This document shows, piece after piece, positions 1-6,702 of a DNA stretch of 24,183 nt. The position numbers and the translations under genes are program-made. The notes beneath the pieces are model-generated. The model saw only the letters and a program-made list of their open reading frames with translations, made no database searches and was not told where the DNA came from. The stretch is taken from the NCBI GenBank assembly GCA_943356515.1, contig CALRFM010000001.1:1-24183 (forward strand), given 5' to 3'. The DNA comes from Patescibacteria group bacterium. Lineage in GTDB: Bacteria > Patescibacteriota > Microgenomatia > UBA1406 > GWC2-37-13. Position 1 is the first letter of the stretch. Each line of letters starts with the position of its first letter.

Positions 1-906
1 ACAGCAACAGGAAAAACATCATACGCGCTACAACTGGCAAAAGAGTTGGGCGGTGAGCTTATAAATGCCGACGCGCGGCAGCTCTATAAAGAGCTCGATA
101 TTGTGACAGGAAAAGATCTTCACCATACTTCTGGTTCATATAAACTGGTTACCAAATGTGATGGTGCTGATATAGGGTATTATAAAACATCCCCCACCAG
201 AATTTGGCTCTATGATGTCGTGGCGCCCAACCAACCATTTTCTACTTATGACTACAAAGAATGCGCTCAGTGGGTTATAGATGATATTAAATCACGAGGA
301 AAAGTGCCCATAATCGTGGGTGGCTCTTATTTTTACATTCAACATCTTTTGTATGATGTGGTCGATAATAAAGTGCCACCAAATAATAAACTCCGTCAAG
401 AGCTGGGTGATGCTCCGGTCTCTGAGCTTCAAGATAAACTAAAGGAGCTCAATGCTTTGGTGTTTGAAGATCTCAATAAGAGCGAACAACACAATCCCCA
501 GAGACTTATTCGAAGAATAGAGAAGGAGATGTATGAATTAAAACACCCCCCTCAATCCCCCCTCAAGGGGGGAACGAATGGTCTCCCTTTTAGGGATGTT
601 TTATATCACATCACAGGATTTCGTTTTAATTCTATTGACGATTTGACTAAGACTATCTCAGAAAGAGTAGAGAAGCGGTTAGATGCAGGTGGCATAGATG
701 AGACAATAAGATTACTAGACAAAGGGTACACTTTAAATGATCCTGGACTCAAAACAATAGGATATACCCAAATTATTTACTATTTGAATAAAGAAATATC
801 TCTTGAGGAAATGAAAACTATCTGGATATCTAAAGAAGTGCAATATGCCAAACGGCAACTGACTTTTATGAAAAAAAATGATGAGATTGAATGGATATAT
901 ATTTAA
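1..906 (+). CDS. miaA: tRNA dimethylallyltransferase MiaA, 5'-truncated
   Basis: Transfers a dimethylallyl group to N6 of A37 in tRNAs that read UNN codons. The frame is open from base 1, and the first residues (TATGKTSYALQLAKEL) are the end of the P-loop GPTA(S/T)GKT, so only about ten N-terminal residues lie outside the window. NADARQLYKELDI matches the family's (S)ADSRQVY segment, GKVPIIVGGSYFYI the conserved LVGGTGLY strand, and NPQRLIRRIE the NPRRVIRALE helix. The C-terminal GLKTIGYTQIIYYL and KRQLTFMKK also fit, and the stop TAA is at 904-906. An oddity lies at 545-596: a C-run/G-run palindromic repeat is read in frame as KHPPQSPLKGGTNG, between the NPxR helix and the next strand, a variable part of the family. 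The family assignment is firm. Whether the repeat disturbs activity cannot be told from sequence. Confidence 0.93.
   Translation, partial: TATGKTSYALQLAKELGGELINADARQLYKELDIVTGKDLHHTSGSYKLVTKCDGADIGYYKTSPTRIWLYDVVAPNQPFSTYDYKECAQWVIDDIKSRGKVPIIVGGSYFYIQHLLYDVVDNKVPPNNKLRQELGDAPVSELQDKLKELNALVFEDLNKSEQHNPQRLIRRIEKEMYELKHPPQSPLKGGTNGLPFRDVLYHITGFRFNSIDDLTKTISERVEKRLDAGGIDETIRLLDKGYTLNDPGLKTIGYTQIIYYLNKEISLEEMKTIWISKEVQYAKRQLTFMKKNDEIEWIYI
545..596. repeat. Palindromic C-run/G-run repeat inside miaA
   Basis: A run of C with a TCAA interruption is followed by a perfect 7-bp stem, TCCCCCC (556-562), loop TCAA (563-566), GGGGGGA (567-573). A second small hairpin, TCCC/GGGA, lies about 10 bases downstream in GGTCTCCCTTTTAGGGATG. 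This resembles the dispersed 'CCCCTCAATCCCCCC...GGGGGG' type of palindrome that I recall from many bacterial genomes, where it is occasionally translated in frame. It adds no stop and keeps the miaA frame open. No second copy is visible in this window, so its status as a dispersed repeat rests on recall. Confidence 0.6.
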
Positions 907-909
907 TAC

Positions 910-945
910 TTGATACTACTTATAAATCGTGTCATAATGGTTAAA
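910..945 (+). promoter_or_regulatory. Sigma70-type promoter, predicted leaderless transcript
   Basis: The -35 is TTGATA (910-915) and the -10 is CATAAT (933-938), with an exact 17-bp spacer. The predicted start of transcription, about 7 bases after the -10, falls on the A of the ATG at 945. No Shine-Dalgarno sequence precedes that ATG, so the mRNA for the small membrane protein would be leaderless. The promoter sits in the 38-bp gap after the miaA stop. Confidence 0.6.
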
Positions 946-1154
946 TGGCAGAAACCCCACAATCCCAACAAAATCAATCTCGGGAGCAACCTACGGTAAT
1001 AACCACTGAACCACCAGTTCGATTGCCGCCTCCACTCCCACCAGAACAGAAACCATCAATAGGAAAAAAGAGTGTGTTAATGCTTGTTGTTGCATTCCTA
1101 TTTTTTGCAGGTGGACTGGGAACATGGGTATATGTTGAATACTTTTTCCAATAA
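945..1154 (+). CDS. Small proline-rich single-pass membrane protein
   Basis: This 69-residue protein of unknown function has a Gln/Pro-rich, low-complexity first 40 residues (including LPPPLPPEQKP), then Lys41-Lys42 and one hydrophobic segment at about 43-64, ending WVYVEYFFQ. The positive charges before the segment suggest N-in, C-out topology with a cytoplasmic proline-rich tail, though such tails can also be extracytoplasmic. The gene follows a good promoter and lies only 4 bases before the Cys-rich surface protein, so the two are very probably co-transcribed and translationally coupled. It could be a partner, anchor or export helper of that protein. I recognise no family. The reading frame is supported by its position, the clear membrane segment and the promoter spacing. 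Confidence 0.65.
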   Translation: MAETPQSQQNQSREQPTVITTEPPVRLPPPLPPEQKPSIGKKSVLMLVVAFLFFAGGLGTWVYVEYFFQ

Positions 1155-1158
1155 CGTA

Positions 1159-2436
1159 ATGAATAAAAAAACAATTGTTACACTTCTTACTGTCGCTTTT
1201 TTTGGTGCTGGCGCATTGTTTTTCTCCCTTGGTGTGCAAAAATATCAGGTACTTACCAGCTCGCAAGCTGCTGAAGACGAGTGTGCTCCCTATCACACTG
1301 CGAATGAAACTTGGTGCGATGGCACAACACGAAAGAAATGTAGTGCAGATTTCAAACTCGTACCTATTAGTCAGCAATGGTGTGATAGCGAAAATCATGT
1401 AAGAAAATGCATTAATGGAACGTCTTCAGTTTATGTTGATTGTGGGGCACAAGGATTGATATGCAAAGATGATATTTGTCAAGCTGGAAATGGTGTGGCG
1501 CCCACTGCCACCCCTGGTGGAGGAGCAGCACCAACCGCAACCCCAGCAACTGGTGGAGCTCCTGGAACGGGTACGTGGAACCAGTGCGCAGTTGGAGAAA
1601 CAAATAGGCCATGCGCTAGTTGTGCAACAAAAATAACAGGCGTAGATACAAATGGTCAAGCAACAGCTACTTATTCGTGTAGATTTATCTGTGATTCGCC
1701 CAGTAATTGTCCCAATGGAACATATGTAATAAATGATTATTCGTGGTTCTCATGTAGAGGATCCCAAGGATCTTCATGTACAGGATCACCTGGCACAGGC
1801 GATGTTATTAATAATGTTCATAAAACAGATACCTTAAAATCATATACCGTAAATGGCACCACTATTCCAGACTCATCAACCTATTCATTTAAAGTATCAG
1901 ATAGTTGGGTAAACTGTGGAAGAGTACAGTTTGATATAAAAGTCAATATTCCTGGCATTTCTTTAGCAGGTGACGTGTTTAATACAACAGTAGATTGTGC
2001 AATGCCTCCTACCAATACTCCTGGTCCAACAAATACCCAAGGAGTCCCAACAAACACTTCCGTTCCACCAACTGCCACACACACTGCGGTGCCACCGACG
2101 GCAACGGCGGTGCCTCCAACAGCAACGCGCACGCCAGTGCCACCAACAGCAACAGCAACAGCGGTTCCACCAACTGCCACACACACTGCGGTGCCACCGA
2201 CGGCAACGCGCACGCCAGTGCCACCAACAGCAACAGCAACAGCGGTGCCTCCAACACCTACGCCAACTCAAGTTGTGGTAGTAGTAACCAATTCGCCAAC
2301 GCCAGTAATCATTGTTGAAGCACCGACCCCAACACCAGTAACACAACTTACCGTTGCAGAACAAAAGCCAGGCATTACTCCTTGGGTGATACTTCTTATA
2401 CCATTTGCACTGATACTCCTAGGATTGGCGTTGTAG
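1159..2436 (+). CDS. Cys-rich surface protein with VPPTAT stalk and C-terminal membrane anchor
   Basis: This is a 425-residue predicted exported protein. Residues 5-26 form an N-terminal hydrophobic signal or anchor after MNKK. Residues 40-115 are Cys-rich (WCDG, KCSAD, WCDSE, KCINGT, CGAQGLICKDDICQ), suggesting disulfide-bonded modules outside the membrane. A Gly/Pro/Thr linker follows, then a second Cys-containing region at about 165-285. Residues 290-400 are a Pro/Thr/Ala stalk of VPPTATxT repeats. The last 20 residues are one hydrophobic segment ending at the C-terminus with no positive tail and no LPxTG. I chose ATG 1159 because MNKKTIV begins a classical signal-like N-terminus; the upstream extension to 1084 only overlaps the preceding gene. 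Such stalks are typical of cell-surface proteins and possible O-glycosylation substrates. The specific function is unknown. Confidence 0.8.
   Translation: MNKKTIVTLLTVAFFGAGALFFSLGVQKYQVLTSSQAAEDECAPYHTANETWCDGTTRKKCSADFKLVPISQQWCDSENHVRKCINGTSSVYVDCGAQGLICKDDICQAGNGVAPTATPGGGAAPTATPATGGAPGTGTWNQCAVGETNRPCASCATKITGVDTNGQATATYSCRFICDSPSNCPNGTYVINDYSWFSCRGSQGSSCTGSPGTGDVINNVHKTDTLKSYTVNGTTIPDSSTYSFKVSDSWVNCGRVQFDIKVNIPGISLAGDVFNTTVDCAMPPTNTPGPTNTQGVPTNTSVPPTATHTAVPPTATAVPPTATRTPVPPTATATAVPPTATHTAVPPTATRTPVPPTATATAVPPTPTPTQVVVVVTNSPTPVIIVEAPTPTPVTQLTVAEQKPGITPWVILLIPFALILLGLAL
2062..2246. repeat. Internal tandem repeats encoding the VPPTAT stalk
   Basis: A 45-base stretch at 2062-2106 recurs identically at 2164-2208 (offset 102), and a 44-base stretch at 2122-2165 recurs identically at 2203-2246 (offset 81). 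Both encode VPPTATHTAVPPTA-type and RTPVPPTATATAV-type units. Identity at the nucleotide level, not only the protein level, points to recent duplication or ongoing slippage/recombination, so stalk length may vary between strains. All units keep the reading frame. Confidence 0.85.
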
Positions 2437-2448
2437 AAAAAATGATAC

Positions 2449-2534
2449 TGTCATCCAGAGCGGAGCCACGTTTGACGTGGCGTAGCGAAGGATCCAGGAC
2501 AATACATGGATTCTTCGTTTCACTCAGAATGACA
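2449..2534. repeat. MITE-like palindromic repeat between convergent genes
   Basis: The element begins TGTCATCCAGAGCGGAG and ends CACTCAGAATGACA, so the ends are inverted repeats (TGTCATYCnGAG). The inner parts, CGAAGGATCCA and TGGATTCTTCG, also pair. A separate perfect hairpin, GCCACG-TTTGA-CGTGGC, lies in the left arm at 2465-2481. This matches the dispersed 'TTCTTCGCTTCGCTCAGAATGACA' type of repeat that I recall from many bacterial genomes; it encodes nothing. It fills the gap between the stop codons of the stalk protein and lepA and could fold into a bidirectional transcription stop. No transposase is nearby. Confidence 0.75.
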
Positions 2535-2542
2535 TGAAGATT

Positions 2543-4261
2543 TTATTTCTTAAACAATTTCATAAATGCATCTTTAGGCACTTCCACGTGCCCGATCATT
2601 TTCATTTTCTTTTTACCTTCTTTCTGCCGTTCAAGAACCTTTTTTTTACGACCCACATCTCCGCCGCCCACGGTTTTACCACCCTTGGTCAAAACGTCTT
2701 TTCTAAAAGGAGAAAGTTTTTCTGAAGCAATTATTTTTCCTTTATATTTTGCCTGAATTTTTACTTCATATTGCTGACGTGGAATAAGCTCTCTGAGTTT
2801 TTTGGTAAGATACTGACCTACTTCTAAAGAACGCGCGGTAACTACTACTTGGGAAAATTCTTCCACCTCATCGCCGTTAAGCATAAGGCTCAGCTTATCG
2901 GCATCTACGTGTTCGTAACGAATAAGTTCCCAATCAAATGACGCATATCCAGATGTAATAGATTTAAGTTGATCAAAAAAATCTGAAATCATCTCAGAGA
3001 GTGGCATCTCGTATTCCAAAGTAACTTGATTTTTGTTATCCATATGAAGAAAGTGTGCACGATGCTCTTCGCAAAGTTGCATCACGCCGCCCACATACCC
3101 TTGAGGTGTAATGATGAGAATTTTTACAATAGGTTCTTTGTACGTGTTTCCTTCAACCTGGTAATCTACCTGTGGGGGAGTGAGGACAAGACTTAGGTTA
3201 TATTCGCGTTCAAGCCGCTCGCGTATGACATCTGCATGAAGAAGTCCCAAAAAGCCCACTCTAAATCCTGGTCCCAGAGCTTGACTATATATTGCTTTAA
3301 ATTCAAGTGCCGAATCGGTAAGATATATCTTCTCAATAGATTTTTTTACATTTTCAAAGTCATTGGTATCTGTTGGAAAGAGTGATGCATATACCATCGG
3401 TCTTACCTCTTTGTATCCTGGTAATCCTTGAGTTTGCTTTTGTTCTATTATGGTGTCTCCCACGCGCACATCGTGAATATCTTTTAAATTGGTTACGATA
3501 TAACCGATCTCTCCATCATTGATGCATTCTATGGGAACGAGGTCTGGTGTAAATATACCTACTTCAGTAGATGCAAATAATCTATCACCAATGGCCAACT
3601 TCATTGCATCGCCAGCATGTGCGCTTCCCGAGAAAACCCGAACAAACGCAATAACACCTTTATGCGTGTCAAAATAGGAATCAAATATCAATGCCTGTAA
3701 GGGTGAGGTTACCTCACCCTCTACATCTGGTCCCGGAATAATATCAATAATTGCTTCAAGAATACGCTCCACATTCTCACCTGTTTTTGCAGAAATGGGA
3801 ATAATTTGATCTGCCTCTATACCTAAAAAATCTTTCAACTCAGTTGTGACTCGTTCAACCTCGGCATTGGGCATATCAATCTTATTGACCACAGGAATGA
3901 TGGTGAGATTTTTTTCAATTGCTTTATAGGTATTGGCTATTGTTTGGGCCTGAATACCTTGCGTTGCATCAACCAGCAGAATTGCACCTTCCACACAGGC
4001 AAGGGTCCGATCTACTTCATAAGAAAAATCCACGTGGCCAGGAGTATCAATAAGATTGAGAATGTAGTTTTTATAGTCCATCCTCACTGGTGCAAGTTTG
4101 ATGGTAATTCCTCGTTCACGAGAAATGGGGTTGCGATCAAGCATCTGTTCATCGTGCTTGCCTTTATCTATCGTGCCCGTAAGTTCTAAAAGACGGTCAG
4201 CGAGAGTCGATTTGCCGTGATCTACATGAGCTATGATGGCAAAGTTGCGGATAGAGGTCAT
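2543..4261 (-). CDS. lepA: Elongation factor 4 (LepA), back-translocating ribosomal GTPase
   Basis: This 572-residue translational GTPase resembles EF-G; LepA acts on the ribosome during elongation or initiation stress. The G domain shows the P-loop AHVDHGKS (11-18), switch I RERGITIK (48-55), DTPGHVDF (72-79) and NKID (126-129). The LepA-specific C-terminus follows (AKYKGKIIASEKLSPFRKDV, then GRKKKVLERQKEGKKKMK), and the protein ends VPKDAFMKLFKK. Length is slightly below the usual 600. I chose the ATG at 4261 because MTSIRNFAIIAHVDHG aligns with the family's N-terminus; a 13-residue extension to 4300 lies inside pyk and looks unrelated. The start overlaps the pyk stop as ATGA, which implies translational coupling, and no good Shine-Dalgarno sequence is present. 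Confidence 0.96.
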   Translation of the reverse strand: MTSIRNFAIIAHVDHGKSTLADRLLELTGTIDKGKHDEQMLDRNPISRERGITIKLAPVRMDYKNYILNLIDTPGHVDFSYEVDRTLACVEGAILLVDATQGIQAQTIANTYKAIEKNLTIIPVVNKIDMPNAEVERVTTELKDFLGIEADQIIPISAKTGENVERILEAIIDIIPGPDVEGEVTSPLQALIFDSYFDTHKGVIAFVRVFSGSAHAGDAMKLAIGDRLFASTEVGIFTPDLVPIECINDGEIGYIVTNLKDIHDVRVGDTIIEQKQTQGLPGYKEVRPMVYASLFPTDTNDFENVKKSIEKIYLTDSALEFKAIYSQALGPGFRVGFLGLLHADVIRERLEREYNLSLVLTPPQVDYQVEGNTYKEPIVKILIITPQGYVGGVMQLCEEHRAHFLHMDNKNQVTLEYEMPLSEMISDFFDQLKSITSGYASFDWELIRYEHVDADKLSLMLNGDEVEEFSQVVVTARSLEVGQYLTKKLRELIPRQQYEVKIQAKYKGKIIASEKLSPFRKDVLTKGGKTVGGGDVGRKKKVLERQKEGKKKMKMIGHVEVPKDAFMKLFKK

Positions 4262-5682
4262 AGTATTCGTATTGAAGTAGCTCCACTTCCATGCCCCCAT
4301 TGATCTCCGTGAAGCACTATAAGCTTTCCACCTTTTTGTATATAGTTTTGTTCAGATAATATCTTGGTTGCCTTGGTAAGCTCTTTCAGGCCAACTTCCG
4401 ATGTTGAATGATACTCAAAAGGAAGAGGAATAACACCGTATGTTGCAGTTAGGCCTTCTCGTACATTTTTATCGGGCGTAAATGCATAAATAGGTACTTG
4501 TGGACGGTAACGAGATAATATCCTCGCGGTGTTTCCGGTTTGGGTAAAGATCACAAATCCAGCAATTTCTTGGTTGGCTGAAATATACCTGCGGTATAAA
4601 TTATATGCCGTATCGCAGACCATTGCAGTGGTGTCTTTTGCTGAGTATTGGATGTAAGTGCGAATATCTTCTTGATGCTTTGGTTCATAAAACATTGCAG
4701 TCCTACGCATCATTTCTACTGTTTTTTCTGGATAGTTACCCGTGGCAGTTTCACCAGAAAGCATGATTGCATCGGTATGATCGTATATGGCATTGGCTAC
4801 ATCAGACACTTCGGCTCGTGTCGGGAGAGGAGAAGCTATCATCGACTGAAGCATTTGTGTTGCGGTTATGACAAATTTTCCTGCAATTATACATTTGAGA
4901 ATAATCATTTTTTGGTAATAAGGTACTTGCTCAATAGGAATCTCTACTCCTAAATCACCGCGAGCTACCATAACGCCATCTGCAGCATCTATAATGCTGT
5001 CAATGTTGTCTAGGGCTTTTTGCGTTTCAATTTTTGCCACAATAAGTGCTGTTATCTTGTGTTTTTTTGCTTCTGCTCGAACATCGCAAATATCTGATGC
5101 AGATCGTACGAATGAAAGTGCAATAAAGTCTACTTCATATGCTGCTGCCAGTTTAAGCCCTTCCAAATCACGGTCAATAAGGGTTGGAAGAGGGAAATCT
5201 GCACCAGGAATATTTAATGATTTATTTGTGGCAAGAACCCCTTTGGTATGTGACCTCAGATATACTGCACTTCCTTTTTTCACTACCGTGAATGAAAATG
5301 CTCCATCATCTGCCACCACATGTTGACCATCTTTAAGATGATCAATAACACTGGGGCGAGTAATCGAAAATCCTTTTACTTTAGCTTCTTTTAAGGTTCG
5401 TTCGCTCAGGAGCAATTCCTCATCTGTTTCAATACTGATACTTTCATCCTTCATACGAATTCGTATCTCTGGACCTGCAAGATCTATAAGAGTGCCCACG
5501 GGGATTCCCATTTTTTTAGCAACGGCATTGACTCGTTTGATTCGTTCACCGTGCCACTCCACAGAACTATGTTTAAAATTAAATCGAAACACATTTACGC
5601 CTTTGCGTATGAGTGATTCAATTTTATCTTGGCTATCTGACGCCGGGCCTATGGTAGCAATGATTTTGGTCAATTTTTGCAT
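4258..5682 (-). CDS. pyk: Pyruvate kinase
   Basis: This 474-residue enzyme catalyses the last step of glycolysis, phosphoenolpyruvate plus ADP to pyruvate plus ATP. The N-terminal TKIIATIGPAS and the RFNF segment (33-36) fit the family, as do DLAGPEIR (67-74), the catalytic lysine in VAKIET (Lys217), ARGDLGVEIP (240-249) and ATQMLQSM (274-281). The helix PLPTRAEVSDVANAIYDH and MLSGETATGNYP also match. The C-terminal domain is complete and ends GDQWGHGSGATSIRIL. One oddity: the serine of the usual R-x-N-x-S-H motif, a potassium ligand in characterised enzymes, is Lys37, while Glu72 (the residue linked with potassium dependence) is kept. The gene starts at ATG 5682, directly after a strong -10 box, and is coupled to lepA downstream. 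Confidence 0.96.
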   Translation of the reverse strand: MQKLTKIIATIGPASDSQDKIESLIRKGVNVFRFNFKHSSVEWHGERIKRVNAVAKKMGIPVGTLIDLAGPEIRIRMKDESISIETDEELLLSERTLKEAKVKGFSITRPSVIDHLKDGQHVVADDGAFSFTVVKKGSAVYLRSHTKGVLATNKSLNIPGADFPLPTLIDRDLEGLKLAAAYEVDFIALSFVRSASDICDVRAEAKKHKITALIVAKIETQKALDNIDSIIDAADGVMVARGDLGVEIPIEQVPYYQKMIILKCIIAGKFVITATQMLQSMIASPLPTRAEVSDVANAIYDHTDAIMLSGETATGNYPEKTVEMMRRTAMFYEPKHQEDIRTYIQYSAKDTTAMVCDTAYNLYRRYISANQEIAGFVIFTQTGNTARILSRYRPQVPIYAFTPDKNVREGLTATYGVIPLPFEYHSTSEVGLKELTKATKILSEQNYIQKGGKLIVLHGDQWGHGSGATSIRIL

Positions 5683-5716
5683 ATGTTATTATAGTGGGTG
5701 AAGGAGTGAAATACAA
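5681..5716 (-). promoter_or_regulatory. pyk-lepA promoter, predicted leaderless
   Basis: On the minus strand the -35 TTGTAT (5716-5711) and -10 TATAAT (5693-5688) are separated by exactly 17 bp. Transcription would begin at about 5682-5681, on the pyk start codon itself, so the mRNA has no leader. The -35 box overlaps the start codon of the divergent glycosyltransferase gene at 5716, so the two genes share a 33-bp control region. Confidence 0.7.
5701..5706 (+). promoter_or_regulatory. Shine-Dalgarno AAGGAG for the GT2 gene at 5716
   Basis: AAGGAG lies 9 bases before the ATG at 5716. It is one of the few clear ribosome binding sites in the window and fixes the start of the glycosyltransferase. 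Confidence 0.7.
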
Positions 5717-6702
5717 TGAACAAACCTTATTTTTCAATTATCATACCGACACGTACTATACATTCTCAGATAGCTGACGATCTTCTTCCTGCTCTTAATG
5801 TTCAATTACTTGATGATTTTGAAGTATTTATTACTCCAGATAAAACAAATGAGTCAGACAAAAAACTCGAAAAGAGGTATCCATGGCTTCATATTATTGA
5901 AGCAAAAGAAAATAAGCGACCAGGAATCAAAAGAGACATATGTGTCCAGAAGTCAAAAGGATGCGTTCTTGTTTTTATTGATGATGATGTTCTTCCACCA
6001 AAACATTGGCTGAAGAATGCGCATCGTATGTTAAAAAAAGACACATCCATTGTCGCGCTTGGTGGTCCGGGAATACTTCCACCAAATGCACCGTTTTGGG
6101 AACGAGTTTTTGATGCAACGCTTACTACCTGGTTGGGGAGCGGATCGTTCACGTACCGGTTTCAAAAAGAATCTGCTCGCCATGTGGATGATTTTCCTTC
6201 CATGAACCTGATGATTCGAAAGAGTACCTTTTTAAAAACAGGGGGATTTGATAATGGCTATTGGCCAGGAGAAGATAGTAAATTACTTGATAAGTTTACA
6301 GATAAAAATGGAGGAACCATATATTATCATCCAGATGTATTGGTGTACCATCACAGACGAGATACATTAGGGGGACACTTATTACAACATAAAAACTATG
6401 GAAAGACGCGTGGCTTATTTGCTGCTCAAGGAGATACAAATTCCAAACACCTTATCTATCTCATCCCTTCTGTATTTGTCATATATTGTTTGGTTGTAAT
6501 AGTAATCTCTCTCCTATCGCAATCGATATTAAGTATCACGTTAATACCACTCTTTTTATATATAGGATTTCTATCGTATGTATTCTTAAAAACTTCGCTC
6601 GCAACTGAATCAATACTCATTGGCTTAGGTACGGTACTGGTAATCCCTGCAACTCATATAACATACGGACTGTGGTATATGATAGGATATATGAGGAAAT
6701 GA
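5716..6702 (+). CDS. Family 2 glycosyltransferase with C-terminal membrane segments
   Basis: This 328-residue GT-A fold enzyme probably adds a sugar to a lipid-linked glycan on the inner face of the membrane. It opens with FSIIIPTRT, the nucleotide-binding first strand. FIDDDVLPP (88-95) is the metal-binding DxD motif, and GGFDNGYWPGEDSKL (176-190) contains the acidic ED pair expected near the acceptor base. Residues 247-320 hold about three hydrophobic segments, so the enzyme is membrane-anchored. A short PDKTNES segment replaces the usual DDxSxDxT after the second strand, a mild divergence. The start is supported by AAGGAG 9 bases upstream. Its stop overlaps the next ATG as ATGA, so it is coupled to the radical SAM gene. 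The acceptor and sugar are unknown. Confidence 0.88.
   Translation: MNKPYFSIIIPTRTIHSQIADDLLPALNVQLLDDFEVFITPDKTNESDKKLEKRYPWLHIIEAKENKRPGIKRDICVQKSKGCVLVFIDDDVLPPKHWLKNAHRMLKKDTSIVALGGPGILPPNAPFWERVFDATLTTWLGSGSFTYRFQKESARHVDDFPSMNLMIRKSTFLKTGGFDNGYWPGEDSKLLDKFTDKNGGTIYYHPDVLVYHHRRDTLGGHLLQHKNYGKTRGLFAAQGDTNSKHLIYLIPSVFVIYCLVVIVISLLSQSILSITLIPLFLYIGFLSYVFLKTSLATESILIGLGTVLVIPATHITYGLWYMIGYMRK

Noticed and set aside
1084..1158. 25-residue N-terminal extension of the stalk protein
   Set aside because: It overlaps the 69-residue gene in another frame and has no signal-like features. MNKKTIV at 1159 begins a proper signal segment.
2062..2246. CRISPR-like repeat array
   Set aside because: The repeats are coding, lack unique spacers of constant length, and there are no cas genes.
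1963..2364. 133-residue Trp/Cys/Arg-rich and other frames antisense to the stalk repeat
   Set aside because: Open frames on both strands here follow from the repetitive, stop-poor codons of the stalk; the composition is not protein-like.
2638..2650. T-run near the lepA 3' end as a terminator
   Set aside because: It encodes the Lys-rich C-terminus of LepA and no GC-rich stem precedes it on either strand.
4262..4300. 13-residue extension of LepA
   Set aside because: It lies inside the pyk coding end, does not resemble the LepA N-terminus, and the ATG at 4261 makes a clean ATGA overlap.
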